Shown here in pieces: positions 15,217 to 23,943 of a stretch of DNA of 64,000 nt. The translations under genes were made by a program, and so were the position numbers. The stretch comes from Gp13-AA77 sp035578005 (lineage in GTDB: Bacteria > Acidobacteriota > Terriglobia > UBA7540), in the NCBI GenBank assembly GCA_035578005.1, contig DATJYK010000187.1:10850-74849 (forward strand), in the 5' to 3' direction. The notes under the pieces were generated by a model. The model searched no databases, was not told where the DNA came from, and saw only the letters and a program-made list of their open reading frames with translations. How positions within the stretch are numbered: position 1 is the first letter of the stretch; every line of letters starts with the position of its first letter.

Positions 15217-15320
15217 CTTGGTTCAGCCCGTCTCACACGCCGCCCTTGGATAGCTGAGGTAACCACTCAGCAACGATAATGAGGGCGACGATGATAGAGC
15301 GTGGTTCCGCATGACACTCC

Positions 15321-15349
15321 AGTATAGCAGGAGGGTCATCAGATCGCAA
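15321..15349 (-). promoter_or_regulatory. Predicted sigma70-type promoter of the tRNA array
   Basis: On the minus strand TTGCGA (-35) and TATACT (-10) are separated by exactly 17 bases, about 165 bases upstream of tRNA-Tyr and reading into the array. Downstream are the boxA-like element and hairpin. A short ATG frame (MRNHALSSSPS..., 29 codons) follows the predicted start site and might be a leader peptide or chance. Confidence 0.5.
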
Positions 15350-15396
15350 GCGGTGTCTGCACTGAACCTGCACTGCCTGCACTGCATATCCCACCA

Positions 15397-15564
15397 GGAT
15401 TCGAAAAGGGCGGGCTTCAGCCCCGCCGTTACAACGTCGGTTTGATATTTGACGTGTTCCGCTCTCGGCGCAGCTTGCTAACGGCAAGCTGCGCCGAGAG
15501 CGGAACACAAAAGCCACGATTTCGCAGGATTCGGCGGGGCTGAAGCCTCGCCCTTTTCGAATCC
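15397..15564. repeat. Nested palindrome element
   Basis: An outer imperfect inverted repeat of about 32 bases (15397-15428 with 15532-15564, core GGGCGGGCTTCAGCCCCGCC) encloses an inner, perfect 25-base inverted repeat (15454-15478 with 15484-15508, beginning GTGTTCCGCTCTCGG) with a TAACG loop. The transcript would fold into a very stable two-level hairpin. It may be a REP-type or MITE-like non-autonomous element. No coding capacity is apparent. Confidence 0.75.
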
Positions 15565-15908
15565 CGGTGAGATATGCAGGCTAGATTGGAATTGGATCCA
15601 ACAATCGCGGTCGATCAGGCCTGCGGAGCGGCAGAAGGGAAGGGTGCCCGGCGCCGGCCAGAGCATGATTGCCTCTCGAAAGTGGCGCTCCCTCTCAGCC
15701 GGGAATTTGGACAATCTTGGATACGCGCATCGGGCGGAGGGGGCTTCAGATAGTAGGCTACATTTACACGCTACAGTGGCCAGGGGACGGTCGGTGGAAA
15801 TAGCTTGACCATTCGCCGCGATGGTGCTATGTAGAAGCCGGGGTGCCAGGCTGAGAAGTTTTATCGCTCCCTTCCAGGCCGGGAATCAGGGAGCCCGCTC
15901 TGGCCCGA
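15565..15908. other. Non-coding stretch with no recognised feature
   Basis: No ORF with a binding site, RNA gene or clear repeat is seen here between the nested palindrome and the PGMS-type small ORF. Confidence 0.3.
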
Positions 15909-16199
15909 ATGTTACAGCAATGTTACAACGGGGGCGTGGCAGAGCGCCGCGACGGCAAAGTTACGGTTACAGTTGGAAAAGTACCGGTTACACCGGCTGT
16001 GAGACGAAAAGTCAGGTTGCACCCCGGAATGTGCAATGCAATCAGTAGTGTACGGAGTTATGTGGCGGTTACAGGTGAGAAAGCCAGCCGCCTGCCGGTG
16101 AGGCCTGAAGAGAAAGATGGGAAAAGTGAGAAACGCAAGTAGCAGCCCGGAATGTCCAAAGCCATGAAGGGTTTGGAGAGTTATGTGGCAAGTTTGGGG
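15909..16199 (+). pseudogene. Small ORF of the PGMS...SYV repeat family, copy 1 (TAG-interrupted)
   Basis: An ATG frame (MLQQCYNGGVAERR...) encodes HPGMCNAISSVRSYVAVT, then reaches TAG at 16140-16142 after KSEKRK. In the same frame it continues QPGMSKAMKGLESYVASLG. The second copy, at 32.3-32.5 kb on the minus strand, has the same two motifs uninterrupted (HPGMSSLISDLTSYVPVT and YPGMSKGINSFSRYV, with KSEKH between). Conservation is at protein spacing, so the family was probably coding. I recognise no function. Confidence 0.45.
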
Positions 16200-16572
16200 A
16201 GAGACAATTGGGATTTTTGAGAAATTCTGCAGCGAATGGCGTCGGAGGTATGGTGTTACACTTGCTGGGAAAATCTCGTCCTTCAACTCCAGGTTCATTG
16301 CTGATCCTACCGCCCACCCTTGTTGCCCCCTTGAGCGTTACCAGCCTCTTTCGGCCAATCGCGATTCTTGGGATCAGATCATATCGCATCACTTTCAGGA
16401 GGTTTTGCGCCATGCCCTGCGTCCTGCTGGTAGCTGGCGATGCAACTGAATCGCTTGATACCTGGTACCCCTATCATCGCTTGCGTGAGGAAGGGATCGA
16501 CGTCCATATCGGTGCGCCCAACAAGAGGGTTCTGAACTCGGTGATATACGATTTCTAGCCGGGTTGGGACAC
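16200..16572. other. Intergenic stretch downstream of the PGMS ORF
   Basis: No convincing gene, RNA or repeat is seen. Open frames here lack binding sites and recognisable domains. Confidence 0.3.
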
Positions 16573-18738
16573 CTATAGATGCGGATACCCGTGAAGTTGA
16601 GGACCAACGACGTTGGAGAAGTTATAGTTGCCGCGGCGGTCCGCGTCGATCGTCCAGAACATGGCGCCGATCATGCCAGGGTAACCCGCGGGCTGGCGCA
16701 GCTTGTAGCTACTCCCGGCGGGAGCCTTGCCGGTAATGAGGTAGTCCAATGCCTGACTTACGATGGTGGGCGTGGTATCTCCGGTGAGGAAGCCGACGGC
16801 AACTTTATCGGCCGGCATCGGCGGGAAGAACTGTTGCGGATCGCCTCCGACGTTGAAGCCTCTGAGGAGGAGTTCTGTCATGGCCGCGTGATAGTCAACG
16901 GAGCCTGCCTGGTAGATCTCGCCATCGAGGCCTTCAAGGGGCGGCGTGTTGTAGTCCTGCACATCGATGAAGGACAGGATATCGCGGATGGCGTAGGCAA
17001 TGGGCAGATAAGAGCCAAACTGGCCGCCGTAGCTGCAGTAGCCGGCGGGGATCTGGGTGCCTTCAGGCACCAGGCTGATCATGAAGCCAGGGCCGAAATG
17101 ATCGTGCAACTGGCGAAGGGCAGATATGAGATTGACGATGGAAGGAGTGGTAGGATGCCTGAAGTCGGTATCACCGGGGTTGAGTGCGAGAGAAGGCGTT
17201 TCGAAGTCGAGGTCGATACCGTCGAACCCGTATTCGGTGACGATGCGAGTCACGGACGAAACGAGGTTCGGAATATGGGCCGGGTCGGCCAGTGAGAAGT
17301 ACTGGCCGCCGCCACCCAGGGAAATCAAAACCTTCTTGCCTTGGCCTTTGAGGTCGGCGATTTCAGCCTTGAATTGCTCCGTATCAAGCCCCGCCGGCGT
17401 TCGAAACAGCAGGGTTCCTTCGGGGGCGCTCCCATCGGGTGTGGCAAAGGCAACGATGACGACGTCCCACTGCGGCGAAACCTCCCGGAGCGGCAAGGTG
17501 GAACCCGCGGCGCCATAGCCTACCCAGTAGCCGATGAGACGATGGCCGTTCGGCGAGCCGCTCACCGGAATCGGTGCGGCTGTGGGCTCGGGAGGCGCCG
17601 TCGAGCCGGCGATTGTGCCAGAAGGTCCGCCGCGTGCCGGGCACGGCTGGGCTGGATCAACAAGCGTCCGCGTGTCCGGGAAGCTGTAAGTGATGCCGAG
17701 TTCTTCCGAAGTGCCGGTATACCAGGGCAGCAGGGCCACGTTCTGGAGGTGATAGGTGGCTCCGTGCACACGAACGGCAAAGGCCCTCGATACGGGCACA
17801 TTGTTCTTGGGGTTCGTATCGGTGGGTTCGAGCAGGAAGTACGCGGAGGCAACACCGGCGCCACCACAGGCGCCCTGGTCGCCCGGACGCATTGAGGCGG
17901 GACGCGACCATCTGGGGAAGACGTTTCCCGGAGCCTTTACATTGCGGCCGCCGGAGAACAGCGGATCATGCAGGGGATCGTTGATGAACTCCGCCAACTG
18001 CTGAGTGAGCGGCTGGACGTCTTCGTCTTCGACAATGGCGGGTGCGGCGCGAAGATATGAGCTAAGCACAAAGGAGTTTCCGGTGGCGGAGTCGACGCCG
18101 TGAGTTCCCCAAGAGCAGCACTCCGTTGCGTCGCCATCGGCGTAATAAGTCATGTTATGCGCGAGGGCCACGACAAGCTTGCCTTCCTGTTTGGCCAGGC
18201 GCCTAAAGAGCTCCTTTTGGAGAAACTGCACGTCGACGACGCCGAGGGCGCTGCCGGTTTTCCTTGAGGTAAGAACGTAGCCGTAGCCGGCGGGCACGGT
18301 GATCTCCACAGGCTTCACTTCGGGCTTACCGAGCAGCGTGTGCCACTCATCAGCCTTGGGGAACGTGGTGCGGAGCATGGCATCGACGTATTGCGTGTCG
18401 CCGCCGGCAGCAAAGGCGAAATCGGAGAAGATGGGCGATCGGAGAACACGCCGCACGTCTGGGGAAGCGTCCATCACGAAGGGCTTTCCGCGGGCCTTCT
18501 TTGCCTCAAAAGAGAGCTTGAGCGGAACGAGCACTGTGGGGATCGTAGTGACTCCCCGTCGTGCCGGATCACGGCCGACCAGGAGATAGGAACCTTGTCC
18601 GATGGTTTGCTGAAACGTGGGCACGGTCCCTTGCGCGTGCGCAAAGCCAAGCGGGAGGATAACCATAGAAAACAGACTGGTGAGCTTGATTCGGATATCC
18701 GTATTCAGAGCCCTTAATTGAGCAGTAAGGCGGCCCAT
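16573..18738 (-). CDS. Secreted GH18-type glycoside hydrolase with a large N-terminal domain
   Basis: A 721-residue protein if started at the ATG at 18738, which gives a signal peptide (MGRLTAQLRALNTDIRIKLT... ending AHAQG). An ATG at 18837 with AGGGA upstream would add 33 residues. Residues about 30-390 are an unrecognised domain with ECCSWGTHG and FSGGRNVKAPGN. After a Pro-rich linker the C-terminal GH18 barrel begins near HRLIGYWVGYG; FDGIDLDFE is the DxxDxDxE chitinase signature with catalytic Glu513, and MIGAMFWTID is the terminal strand. Hydrolysis of beta-1,4 GlcNAc polymers is the family activity; the actual substrate is unknown. The stop lies close to a non-coding stretch. Confidence 0.82.
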   Translation of the reverse strand: MGRLTAQLRALNTDIRIKLTSLFSMVILPLGFAHAQGTVPTFQQTIGQGSYLLVGRDPARRGVTTIPTVLVPLKLSFEAKKARGKPFVMDASPDVRRVLRSPIFSDFAFAAGGDTQYVDAMLRTTFPKADEWHTLLGKPEVKPVEITVPAGYGYVLTSRKTGSALGVVDVQFLQKELFRRLAKQEGKLVVALAHNMTYYADGDATECCSWGTHGVDSATGNSFVLSSYLRAAPAIVEDEDVQPLTQQLAEFINDPLHDPLFSGGRNVKAPGNVFPRWSRPASMRPGDQGACGGAGVASAYFLLEPTDTNPKNNVPVSRAFAVRVHGATYHLQNVALLPWYTGTSEELGITYSFPDTRTLVDPAQPCPARGGPSGTIAGSTAPPEPTAAPIPVSGSPNGHRLIGYWVGYGAAGSTLPLREVSPQWDVVIVAFATPDGSAPEGTLLFRTPAGLDTEQFKAEIADLKGQGKKVLISLGGGGQYFSLADPAHIPNLVSSVTRIVTEYGFDGIDLDFETPSLALNPGDTDFRHPTTPSIVNLISALRQLHDHFGPGFMISLVPEGTQIPAGYCSYGGQFGSYLPIAYAIRDILSFIDVQDYNTPPLEGLDGEIYQAGSVDYHAAMTELLLRGFNVGGDPQQFFPPMPADKVAVGFLTGDTTPTIVSQALDYLITGKAPAGSSYKLRQPAGYPGMIGAMFWTIDADRRGNYNFSNVVGPQLHGYPHL

Positions 18739-18859
18739 TCTGACGCTGCCTGCGCGGGATCTCCTGCCCGACTGTCCGCCTTCAGAGAGGGCATGGGCTT
18801 GGAAGATCCTGCTTCTGTCGCTGTAGCGCGGTTCCATTAGTTCCCTATACACCGGCGGT

Positions 18860-20152
18860 TCAATCGCCGGCAGTGCCACGACCTGGATAAGGTGGTTCTG
18901 AATGGTCTTTGACGCGGTAAAGCATCTCGCCGGCGCGGGGAACCACGAGCACGCCTTCATCTTCACGGCCTTCCCACTCCAGGAGGCGGATGCTGGAGGG
19001 ATCAAGGTAACCGAGATTGACGCGCCGGCAGCGCTCTTCCGGAATGGCCGTGGACAAGGTCACTTGAATGCGGTCGGTCTCCGTGCCGGTGAGCGCATCG
19101 TACGTGCCCAGTCCTTTGAGGTGCGTCGAGTGCGCCAGGATTCCGCCGGGGTAGCCCTTGAACCTGTCCCACTGCTTCAGGAAATAGTCGCGGCAGTGAT
19201 AGCCGATTTCCTCAATCAAGGCCCCGTGCGTGTAGCTGATCTCTGTAATGTGTGGGGCAAAGATCACCACCTCGCCCCCGTCGGCGACAGCGGGTTCCAT
19301 TTTGTACATGCCTTTGGCGGCGGTCCAGATATCGTCGTAGAGGCGGGGCATTACGGAAAGCACCCGCTTGTAGGGCTTCTCCACGTTGATGATATCCTTC
19401 TGGGCCGAGAGTGCCGCGGCGGATTTCCATGCCTCCTGCGGCGAGCCGAAGTAAATCCCCGCCAGCCCTTCGTGGGTCACTACCAGCGCGAAGCAGGCTG
19501 CGGGAGTGTCGATCATACCCGCCGCGCGGTCGATGATGGCGCGCACGGGTGTGTAACCGGAACCGATGATCTTGTAGCTGGTCATCAGAGCGCCGAACCA
19601 GTGGGTCAAGTTGATGATCTCTGGCCCGGCGATGCCCGGAAAGAAGTACTTGGTGCCGCCCGAAAAACCGACGACTTCATGGGGAAAGACCGGGCCGCAG
19701 ATGATGAGCTGGTCATAATCGTGGATCAGCTTGTTGAGGCGCACGGGCACCTCTTGCGCTAACAATCCACCTGTAAGCTCGCCGATTTCGGCCGCAGAGA
19801 TTACACCCAAAGTCACAAAGTTCTGCGGGTCTTCCCAATGATGATTGAAGACGTGGGTCTTGCCACATTGTCCATTCTGCACCGGCCGGCCCACCAACTT
19901 GCTGAGGTGTTCGTCGTTCATGATCGGGTGCGTGCCCAGGGCCACAAGGTAATCGAGGGCGGCCACGCGCGAAGCAAGGTGAGCCTCGAACAGGTCATAC
20001 ATCAACGGCATGGGCATGGTGCGCGTGCCGTCGGGAATAATCACGAGCACGCGCTTGCCATCCAGGGCGAGCGTGCCCAGCCCCTCCTGCAGGACCTGGC
20101 TCGTTTCCTCGTGAGTTAGATAACGATCCGCAAAGCCTTTTCCCACACTCAT
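18860..20152 (-). CDS. LarA-family protein (nickel-pincer lactate racemase-like)
   Basis: A 430-residue protein. VIIPDGTRTMP near residue 40 matches the N-terminal D-x-TR motif of LarA. The middle has GVISAAEIGELTG and HEVVGFSGGTKYFFPGI, which corresponds to the GG(R/T)K segment holding the Lys that binds the nickel-pincer cofactor. His residues in FNHHWEDP and GTHPI are candidate catalytic or binding residues. LarA enzymes racemise or epimerise alpha-hydroxy acids, and many relatives act on substrates other than lactate, so substrate is open. No larB, larC or larE neighbour is present, so the cofactor must come from elsewhere. The start has GGAGG upstream (reading GATGGAGGTACGAATCG). Confidence 0.8.
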   Translation of the reverse strand: MSVGKGFADRYLTHEETSQVLQEGLGTLALDGKRVLVIIPDGTRTMPMPLMYDLFEAHLASRVAALDYLVALGTHPIMNDEHLSKLVGRPVQNGQCGKTHVFNHHWEDPQNFVTLGVISAAEIGELTGGLLAQEVPVRLNKLIHDYDQLIICGPVFPHEVVGFSGGTKYFFPGIAGPEIINLTHWFGALMTSYKIIGSGYTPVRAIIDRAAGMIDTPAACFALVVTHEGLAGIYFGSPQEAWKSAAALSAQKDIINVEKPYKRVLSVMPRLYDDIWTAAKGMYKMEPAVADGGEVVIFAPHITEISYTHGALIEEIGYHCRDYFLKQWDRFKGYPGGILAHSTHLKGLGTYDALTGTETDRIQVTLSTAIPEERCRRVNLGYLDPSSIRLLEWEGREDEGVLVVPRAGEMLYRVKDHSEPPYPGRGTAGD

Positions 20153-20252
20153 CGATTCGTACCTCCATCGTTTCAGTGACGAGTGCTCCCTCCCGCTCCG
20201 CTGACATCAACGGCAGGCTTACCTGTTACACGGGTCGTCCACGAAACCAAGC

Positions 20253-21596
20253 TCATTCAGGCAACAGTTCGTAGCGCCGCGTCTTGGGTTGCGCTGCTGC
20301 CCGTTGCTGCTGGACGATCTCTTCCTCCAGCCTGTCCAACGCATCGACGGCTGCCTGCTCGCTCGGGAACTGGTAGTGAGCCGTGCCGCTTGCAGGTGCC
20401 GTCTCGTGGTCCTCCAAATCCACCTGTACGTCCCGCCAGCGCGCAAAATGGACGTCATTGTGCTTGATCGTCAGGTCATGAACTCTAGCGGCCTGCTTCG
20501 CCATCGGCGTGGGCAACAACGCTAGATTGAGGCCTGCAGCCAGTTGTCCGTTCGTGAACTCCCCCACCCTGTCCCCATCAATTTTCAACTGGTAGCGCGC
20601 CGATGTGAGACCGGTGACCTTCAATGGCTCCTGGTCCAGGGCTTCGACGAAGTCCGAACTATGGACTGCCAACGCGAAGGCCTTATCATCACCGTCGAGG
20701 GCCAGGGGAAATGGCAGGGCGCCATCGGTCTCCGTCCAGGAGAGTCCGTTACCGGCGCGGAGCATGGTCACCTTCGCATTTTCGGTGTGGGTCACCGTCT
20801 TGGCGGCCGCGTCGATCTCCACGGCGGCTACCGTCTTCGGAGCATTCCAGGCCTTCAGCAGTGCCTCCGCCATGATTAAGTGACCGCCAGGACCGGGGTG
20901 AACCCGATCCCCCACGATCTTCTGAGCAAGGTCAGGGTCCGCTGCCTTGGCCTCTTCGAGCATCGCCACAACCGGTGTGTTCAGGTCGGCCACCGTCAAG
21001 CCTTCGCGTTCTCCGAGTTCTTTGACAAACTGACCATAGCGAATCATCACCTTGTTGTATCCGTCCGCGATGTTGGGTGGCCGCGTCACATCATCGTAAG
21101 GCGAGGGCTGGATGACCGTGATTCGGATGCCGGGTGCGGCTTGCTTCATGGTGTCGATGATGTGCTGGTATCCCGTCGAATAGGTCTTGAAAACGGCGTC
21201 GTCCCATGCCTTGTAGCTCCCGTCGTTCATGCCCAGCATGATGGTCATCACCGTGGGCTTATAGGCGATCACATCGCGATGAAGCCGGAGGTCAATGCCG
21301 CCGGCCCACCCGCCCGTGACGCGGTCGCCGCCCACTCCGGAATGGACGAACCATACATGAAGACCCGGAAAGCGGGTCACGACGTAGGTCTCCGTGAATG
21401 TGGTATAAAGCCGCTGGTCGGTGATGCTGTCGCCGTAGAACACCACGCGGTCACCCTGTTTGAGCGGGAACGGTCCTTGTGCCTTCGCCGGCACAACCAT
21501 AGCCAGGGCGACGGCCAGGGTAAACACAACAGACCGCGCAAATCGCGTTGCCCGCCCTTCGATACTTGCCGTCTGCAGCTTTCTTTGATCGGTCAA
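20253..21596 (-). CDS. Secreted SGNH/GDSL hydrolase
   Basis: A 447-residue protein with a signal peptide (VVFTLAVALAMVVPAKAQG). Block I is VVFYGDSITD with the nucleophile Ser57; the Gly in GGDRVTGG and the Asn in MLGMNDGS fit blocks II and III, and DRVHPGPGGH gives the catalytic Asp-x-x-His of block V. The remaining 200 residues form an extra beta-rich region and a charged C-terminus (EEEIVQQQR). Family members are esterases, often acting on acetylated carbohydrates. It is about 100 bases upstream of the LarA gene on the same strand. The start is supported by GAGGGAGAACC before the ATG. Confidence 0.85.
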   Translation of the reverse strand: MTDQRKLQTASIEGRATRFARSVVFTLAVALAMVVPAKAQGPFPLKQGDRVVFYGDSITDQRLYTTFTETYVVTRFPGLHVWFVHSGVGGDRVTGGWAGGIDLRLHRDVIAYKPTVMTIMLGMNDGSYKAWDDAVFKTYSTGYQHIIDTMKQAAPGIRITVIQPSPYDDVTRPPNIADGYNKVMIRYGQFVKELGEREGLTVADLNTPVVAMLEEAKAADPDLAQKIVGDRVHPGPGGHLIMAEALLKAWNAPKTVAAVEIDAAAKTVTHTENAKVTMLRAGNGLSWTETDGALPFPLALDGDDKAFALAVHSSDFVEALDQEPLKVTGLTSARYQLKIDGDRVGEFTNGQLAAGLNLALLPTPMAKQAARVHDLTIKHNDVHFARWRDVQVDLEDHETAPASGTAHYQFPSEQAAVDALDRLEEEIVQQQRAAAQPKTRRYELLPE

Positions 21597-21814
21597 ATTG
21601 GTTCTCCCTCTTAGTGATCTTTTATCGGTCTCTCGGCCATCGGGCCAGCGCCGGAATACCTAACCAAGGCTAGCGTGTTCCGGTTTGGTCCCTCGGATTG
21701 ATCGTCAGGCGCCTCAGAGTCTATCAAGTGGTTGGGCGGACGAACAAGAGCGCGTGAGGAAAGGAGGAAAGAAACCACCATCAAAACATTTTCATCGGCT
21801 ACTTTCGCCTCAGG

Positions 21815-22654
21815 TCAGGCTGCAGTCACTGCTGACCGTTGAAAGAAAGACAAGAGTTCTCGGTTGACTTGGTCTTTGAGGGTCGAGCACATACCATGTG
21901 GTGCTCCCGGGATGACTTTAAGTGTTGCTCCGTTGACCATCTTCGAAGAAAGAAGTGCAGATGCGGCAATGGGAACTATTTGGTCGTCGTCGCCATGGAG
22001 AATTAGCGTGGGTACATCGAACTTCTTGAGATCCTCGGTGAAATCAGTTTCGGAAAAAGCTTTGATACAGTCATAAACCGCCTTGTGACCCGCAAGCATG
22101 CCCTGCATCCAGAAGGAATCACGAAGCCCTTGCGAAACCTTGGCTCCGGGTCTGTTGGCGCCGTAGAACGGAGCGCTGAGATCTTTCCAGAATTGCGAAC
22201 GATCAGCGAGGACCGCTGCACGAATCTGGTCGAACGCGTCCAGTGGTGTACCGCCCGGGTTTGCGGCAGTTTTCAGCATTATAGGCGGAACCCCACCGAT
22301 AAGGACGGCCTTCTCAACGCGTTCTGTTCCGTGACGACCGATATACCGTGCGACTTCGCCTCCTCCGGTCGAGTGGCCCACGTGGATGGCTTTTTTAAGG
22401 CCAAGAGTTTCGACGAGCTGCGCAAGGTCGTCGGCATAAGTGTTCATTTCGTTTCCGTCCCACGGTTGGCTCGACCGGCCATGGCCCCGGCGGTCGTGGG
22501 CGACACACCTGTAGCCATGATCGGCAAGAAAAATCATTTGGTCTTCCCAAGCATCAGCGCTTAAGGGCCAGCCGTGGCTGAAGACCACCGGTTGGCCCTT
22601 CCCCCCGTCCTTGTAGTAGATCTGCGTGCCGTCCTTCGTTGTGATGGTGCTCAT
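21815..22654 (-). CDS. Alpha/beta hydrolase of the cofactor-free haloperoxidase/arylesterase type
   Basis: A 279-residue cytoplasmic protein, close to the family length of about 275. FSHGWPLSADAW holds the oxyanion region, GHSTGGGE gives nucleophile Ser95, ILHGDDDQIVP gives the acid Asp, and GAPHGM gives His253. ReHRGHGRS-like HDRRGHGRSSQPW is typical of bacterial non-haem chloroperoxidases, which are serine esterases with perhydrolase side activity. The physiological substrate is not known. GGAGA-type binding site upstream of the ATG at 22654. Confidence 0.85.
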   Translation of the reverse strand: MSTITTKDGTQIYYKDGGKGQPVVFSHGWPLSADAWEDQMIFLADHGYRCVAHDRRGHGRSSQPWDGNEMNTYADDLAQLVETLGLKKAIHVGHSTGGGEVARYIGRHGTERVEKAVLIGGVPPIMLKTAANPGGTPLDAFDQIRAAVLADRSQFWKDLSAPFYGANRPGAKVSQGLRDSFWMQGMLAGHKAVYDCIKAFSETDFTEDLKKFDVPTLILHGDDDQIVPIAASALLSSKMVNGATLKVIPGAPHGMCSTLKDQVNRELLSFFQRSAVTAA

Positions 22655-22766
22655 ACCGTCTCCTTGTTCCCGTTAGAGTTCGTCTGCCACTTCTTGACGT
22701 GCTGTTGATGGTTGTTCTGCTCACAGAGTTCTGTTGCGTGTATCTCTCTCCTAGACACTCCAGAAA

Positions 22767-22931
22767 CTAGCTGCCCCGCTCCCTCGTGATCCATTCACGG
22801 ACATATGCCGGGCAATTTCTGAGCTCGGTGAACCCCCAATCGTCGCAGCGTACTTTACTGAGTTCTTGACCACAAACTGAAGGCCAGCCAGCGTTGCAAC
22901 CGCAACAAGCAAGAAAGGATTTCGTTTTCAT
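22767..22931 (-). CDS. Small Cys-rich protein (54 residues)
   Basis: An ATG at 22931 with a strong binding site (GGAGGAGCTGCC) starts MKTKSFLACCGCNAGWPSV, and the frame ends REWITRERGS. Five Cys residues in 54 and the CCGC cluster suggest metal binding or disulfides, but no family is recognised. The last codons resemble sequence just upstream of tatA (GEWITRERG, 26.14 kb), so the two places share a short repeated DNA stretch. It lies about 110 bases upstream of the alpha/beta hydrolase. Confidence 0.5.
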   Translation of the reverse strand: MKTKSFLACCGCNAGWPSVCGQELSKVRCDDWGFTELRNCPAYVREWITRERGS

Positions 22932-23006
22932 GGCAGCTCCTCCACGTAAGTGTTTGACCGCTTGCGCAGAATCCCACAATGCCCGAAGGACGACCCTCGT
23001 CACCGT

Positions 23007-23567
23007 TTACCTGTGTCCGTAATCCGTGAAAACGTAATCTCTTGTCTTTACGATCGTGTGGCATGCATACCCGCACTTGGCGTCGTTCCCCTGCGGCGGC
23101 TTGTCAGCCAGAGTGCCGGACGTGAAGGTGTCGGACGCAGCGTTATACTCGAACACGGCATATCCCCACCCGCCGCTGTCCGTGAACCTCTTACTGTCCT
23201 TCACCATGAAGTCCATGTCATGCTGGGTGCCCGGCACTGTCGCTTGGGGGAAGGTCGCCATCTTTGTGGGGTTCCAATGGATCTTCGCCAGTTTGGAGCC
23301 GTCGGGGAAGGGCTTGCCGTTGCCAGGAACGCCGGCCTGGTAGGCCTTGATCATCACAGGATTCGCGAGGGTCGCAGCAAGGAGGTCTCCGTCCTGACTA
23401 ATAGAAACAAGCTGCCAGGACTCGTAACCTCTGAACTCAGACAACGCGAGCCCATTCGGCACTCTAAGGGTGTACTTGTCCTGCGCGGAGAAGCTCCTGC
23501 CGCCCAAGACGGCAAGCCCTACTGCGATTGTGACTATCAGCCCGTATGAGATTCTCCTCATGGTCAT
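23007..23567 (-). CDS. Cytochrome P460 family protein
   Basis: A 186-residue exported protein with a signal segment (GLIVTIAVGLAVLGGRSFSAQ). FRGYESW near residue 45, DFMVKDSKRF, GGWGYAVFEYNAAS and the terminal CGYACH haem-c motif form the cytochrome P460 pattern. P460 proteins bind a c-type haem cross-linked to Lys and oxidise hydroxylamine or related nitrogen compounds; many family members in heterotrophs have no known role. A degenerate second copy is seen near 25.8-25.9 kb. Start supported by AAAGGAGGAATGACC before the ATG. Confidence 0.88.
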   Translation of the reverse strand: MTMRRISYGLIVTIAVGLAVLGGRSFSAQDKYTLRVPNGLALSEFRGYESWQLVSISQDGDLLAATLANPVMIKAYQAGVPGNGKPFPDGSKLAKIHWNPTKMATFPQATVPGTQHDMDFMVKDSKRFTDSGGWGYAVFEYNAASDTFTSGTLADKPPQGNDAKCGYACHTIVKTRDYVFTDYGHR

Positions 23568-23600
23568 TCCTCCTTTGTGATTTCCCGCTGCGCGAGGTTG

Positions 23601-23828
23601 TCAGACTCGAAAGGGTCTTTCATTGCTCGGTCGTAATGCTCTTGCTGGCTTCTTGGTTATGCGCTCTTCCATAAGGTAGGCACCCTCGCGCCTTATCACA
23701 ACATTCAGCACTGCTACCGAGAGACACCCGATCAAAATCGTGGAGACAACGCTGAAGAACGTAAAGATGATGAGCATCTTCCAGCGAATCGCACCCCAGG
23801 ACTTCTTTATGTTTCGAAACAATCGCAT
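23601..23828 (-). pseudogene. N-terminal fragment of a membrane sensor/phosphatase-type protein
   Basis: A 75-residue frame: MRLFRNIKKSWGAIRWKML, one strong membrane helix (about 20-45), then NVVIRREGAYLMEERITKK and a run-off tail. This looks like the first transmembrane segment of HAMP-containing kinases or PP2C/RsbU-type phosphatases of Acidobacteria, with everything after it lost. I infer a truncated remnant; a genuine small membrane protein cannot be excluded. Confidence 0.5.
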
Positions 23829-23943
23829 TCGTTATCTTGAGGTCTCCCTTTTACTAGCTGAGCTGGCCCCTCTGCGCTCTGCGAAGCAATCGTGTGTACG
23901 TGATGCTTACCGAATTCGCCCACTAACTTTTGCGGACAATCGC

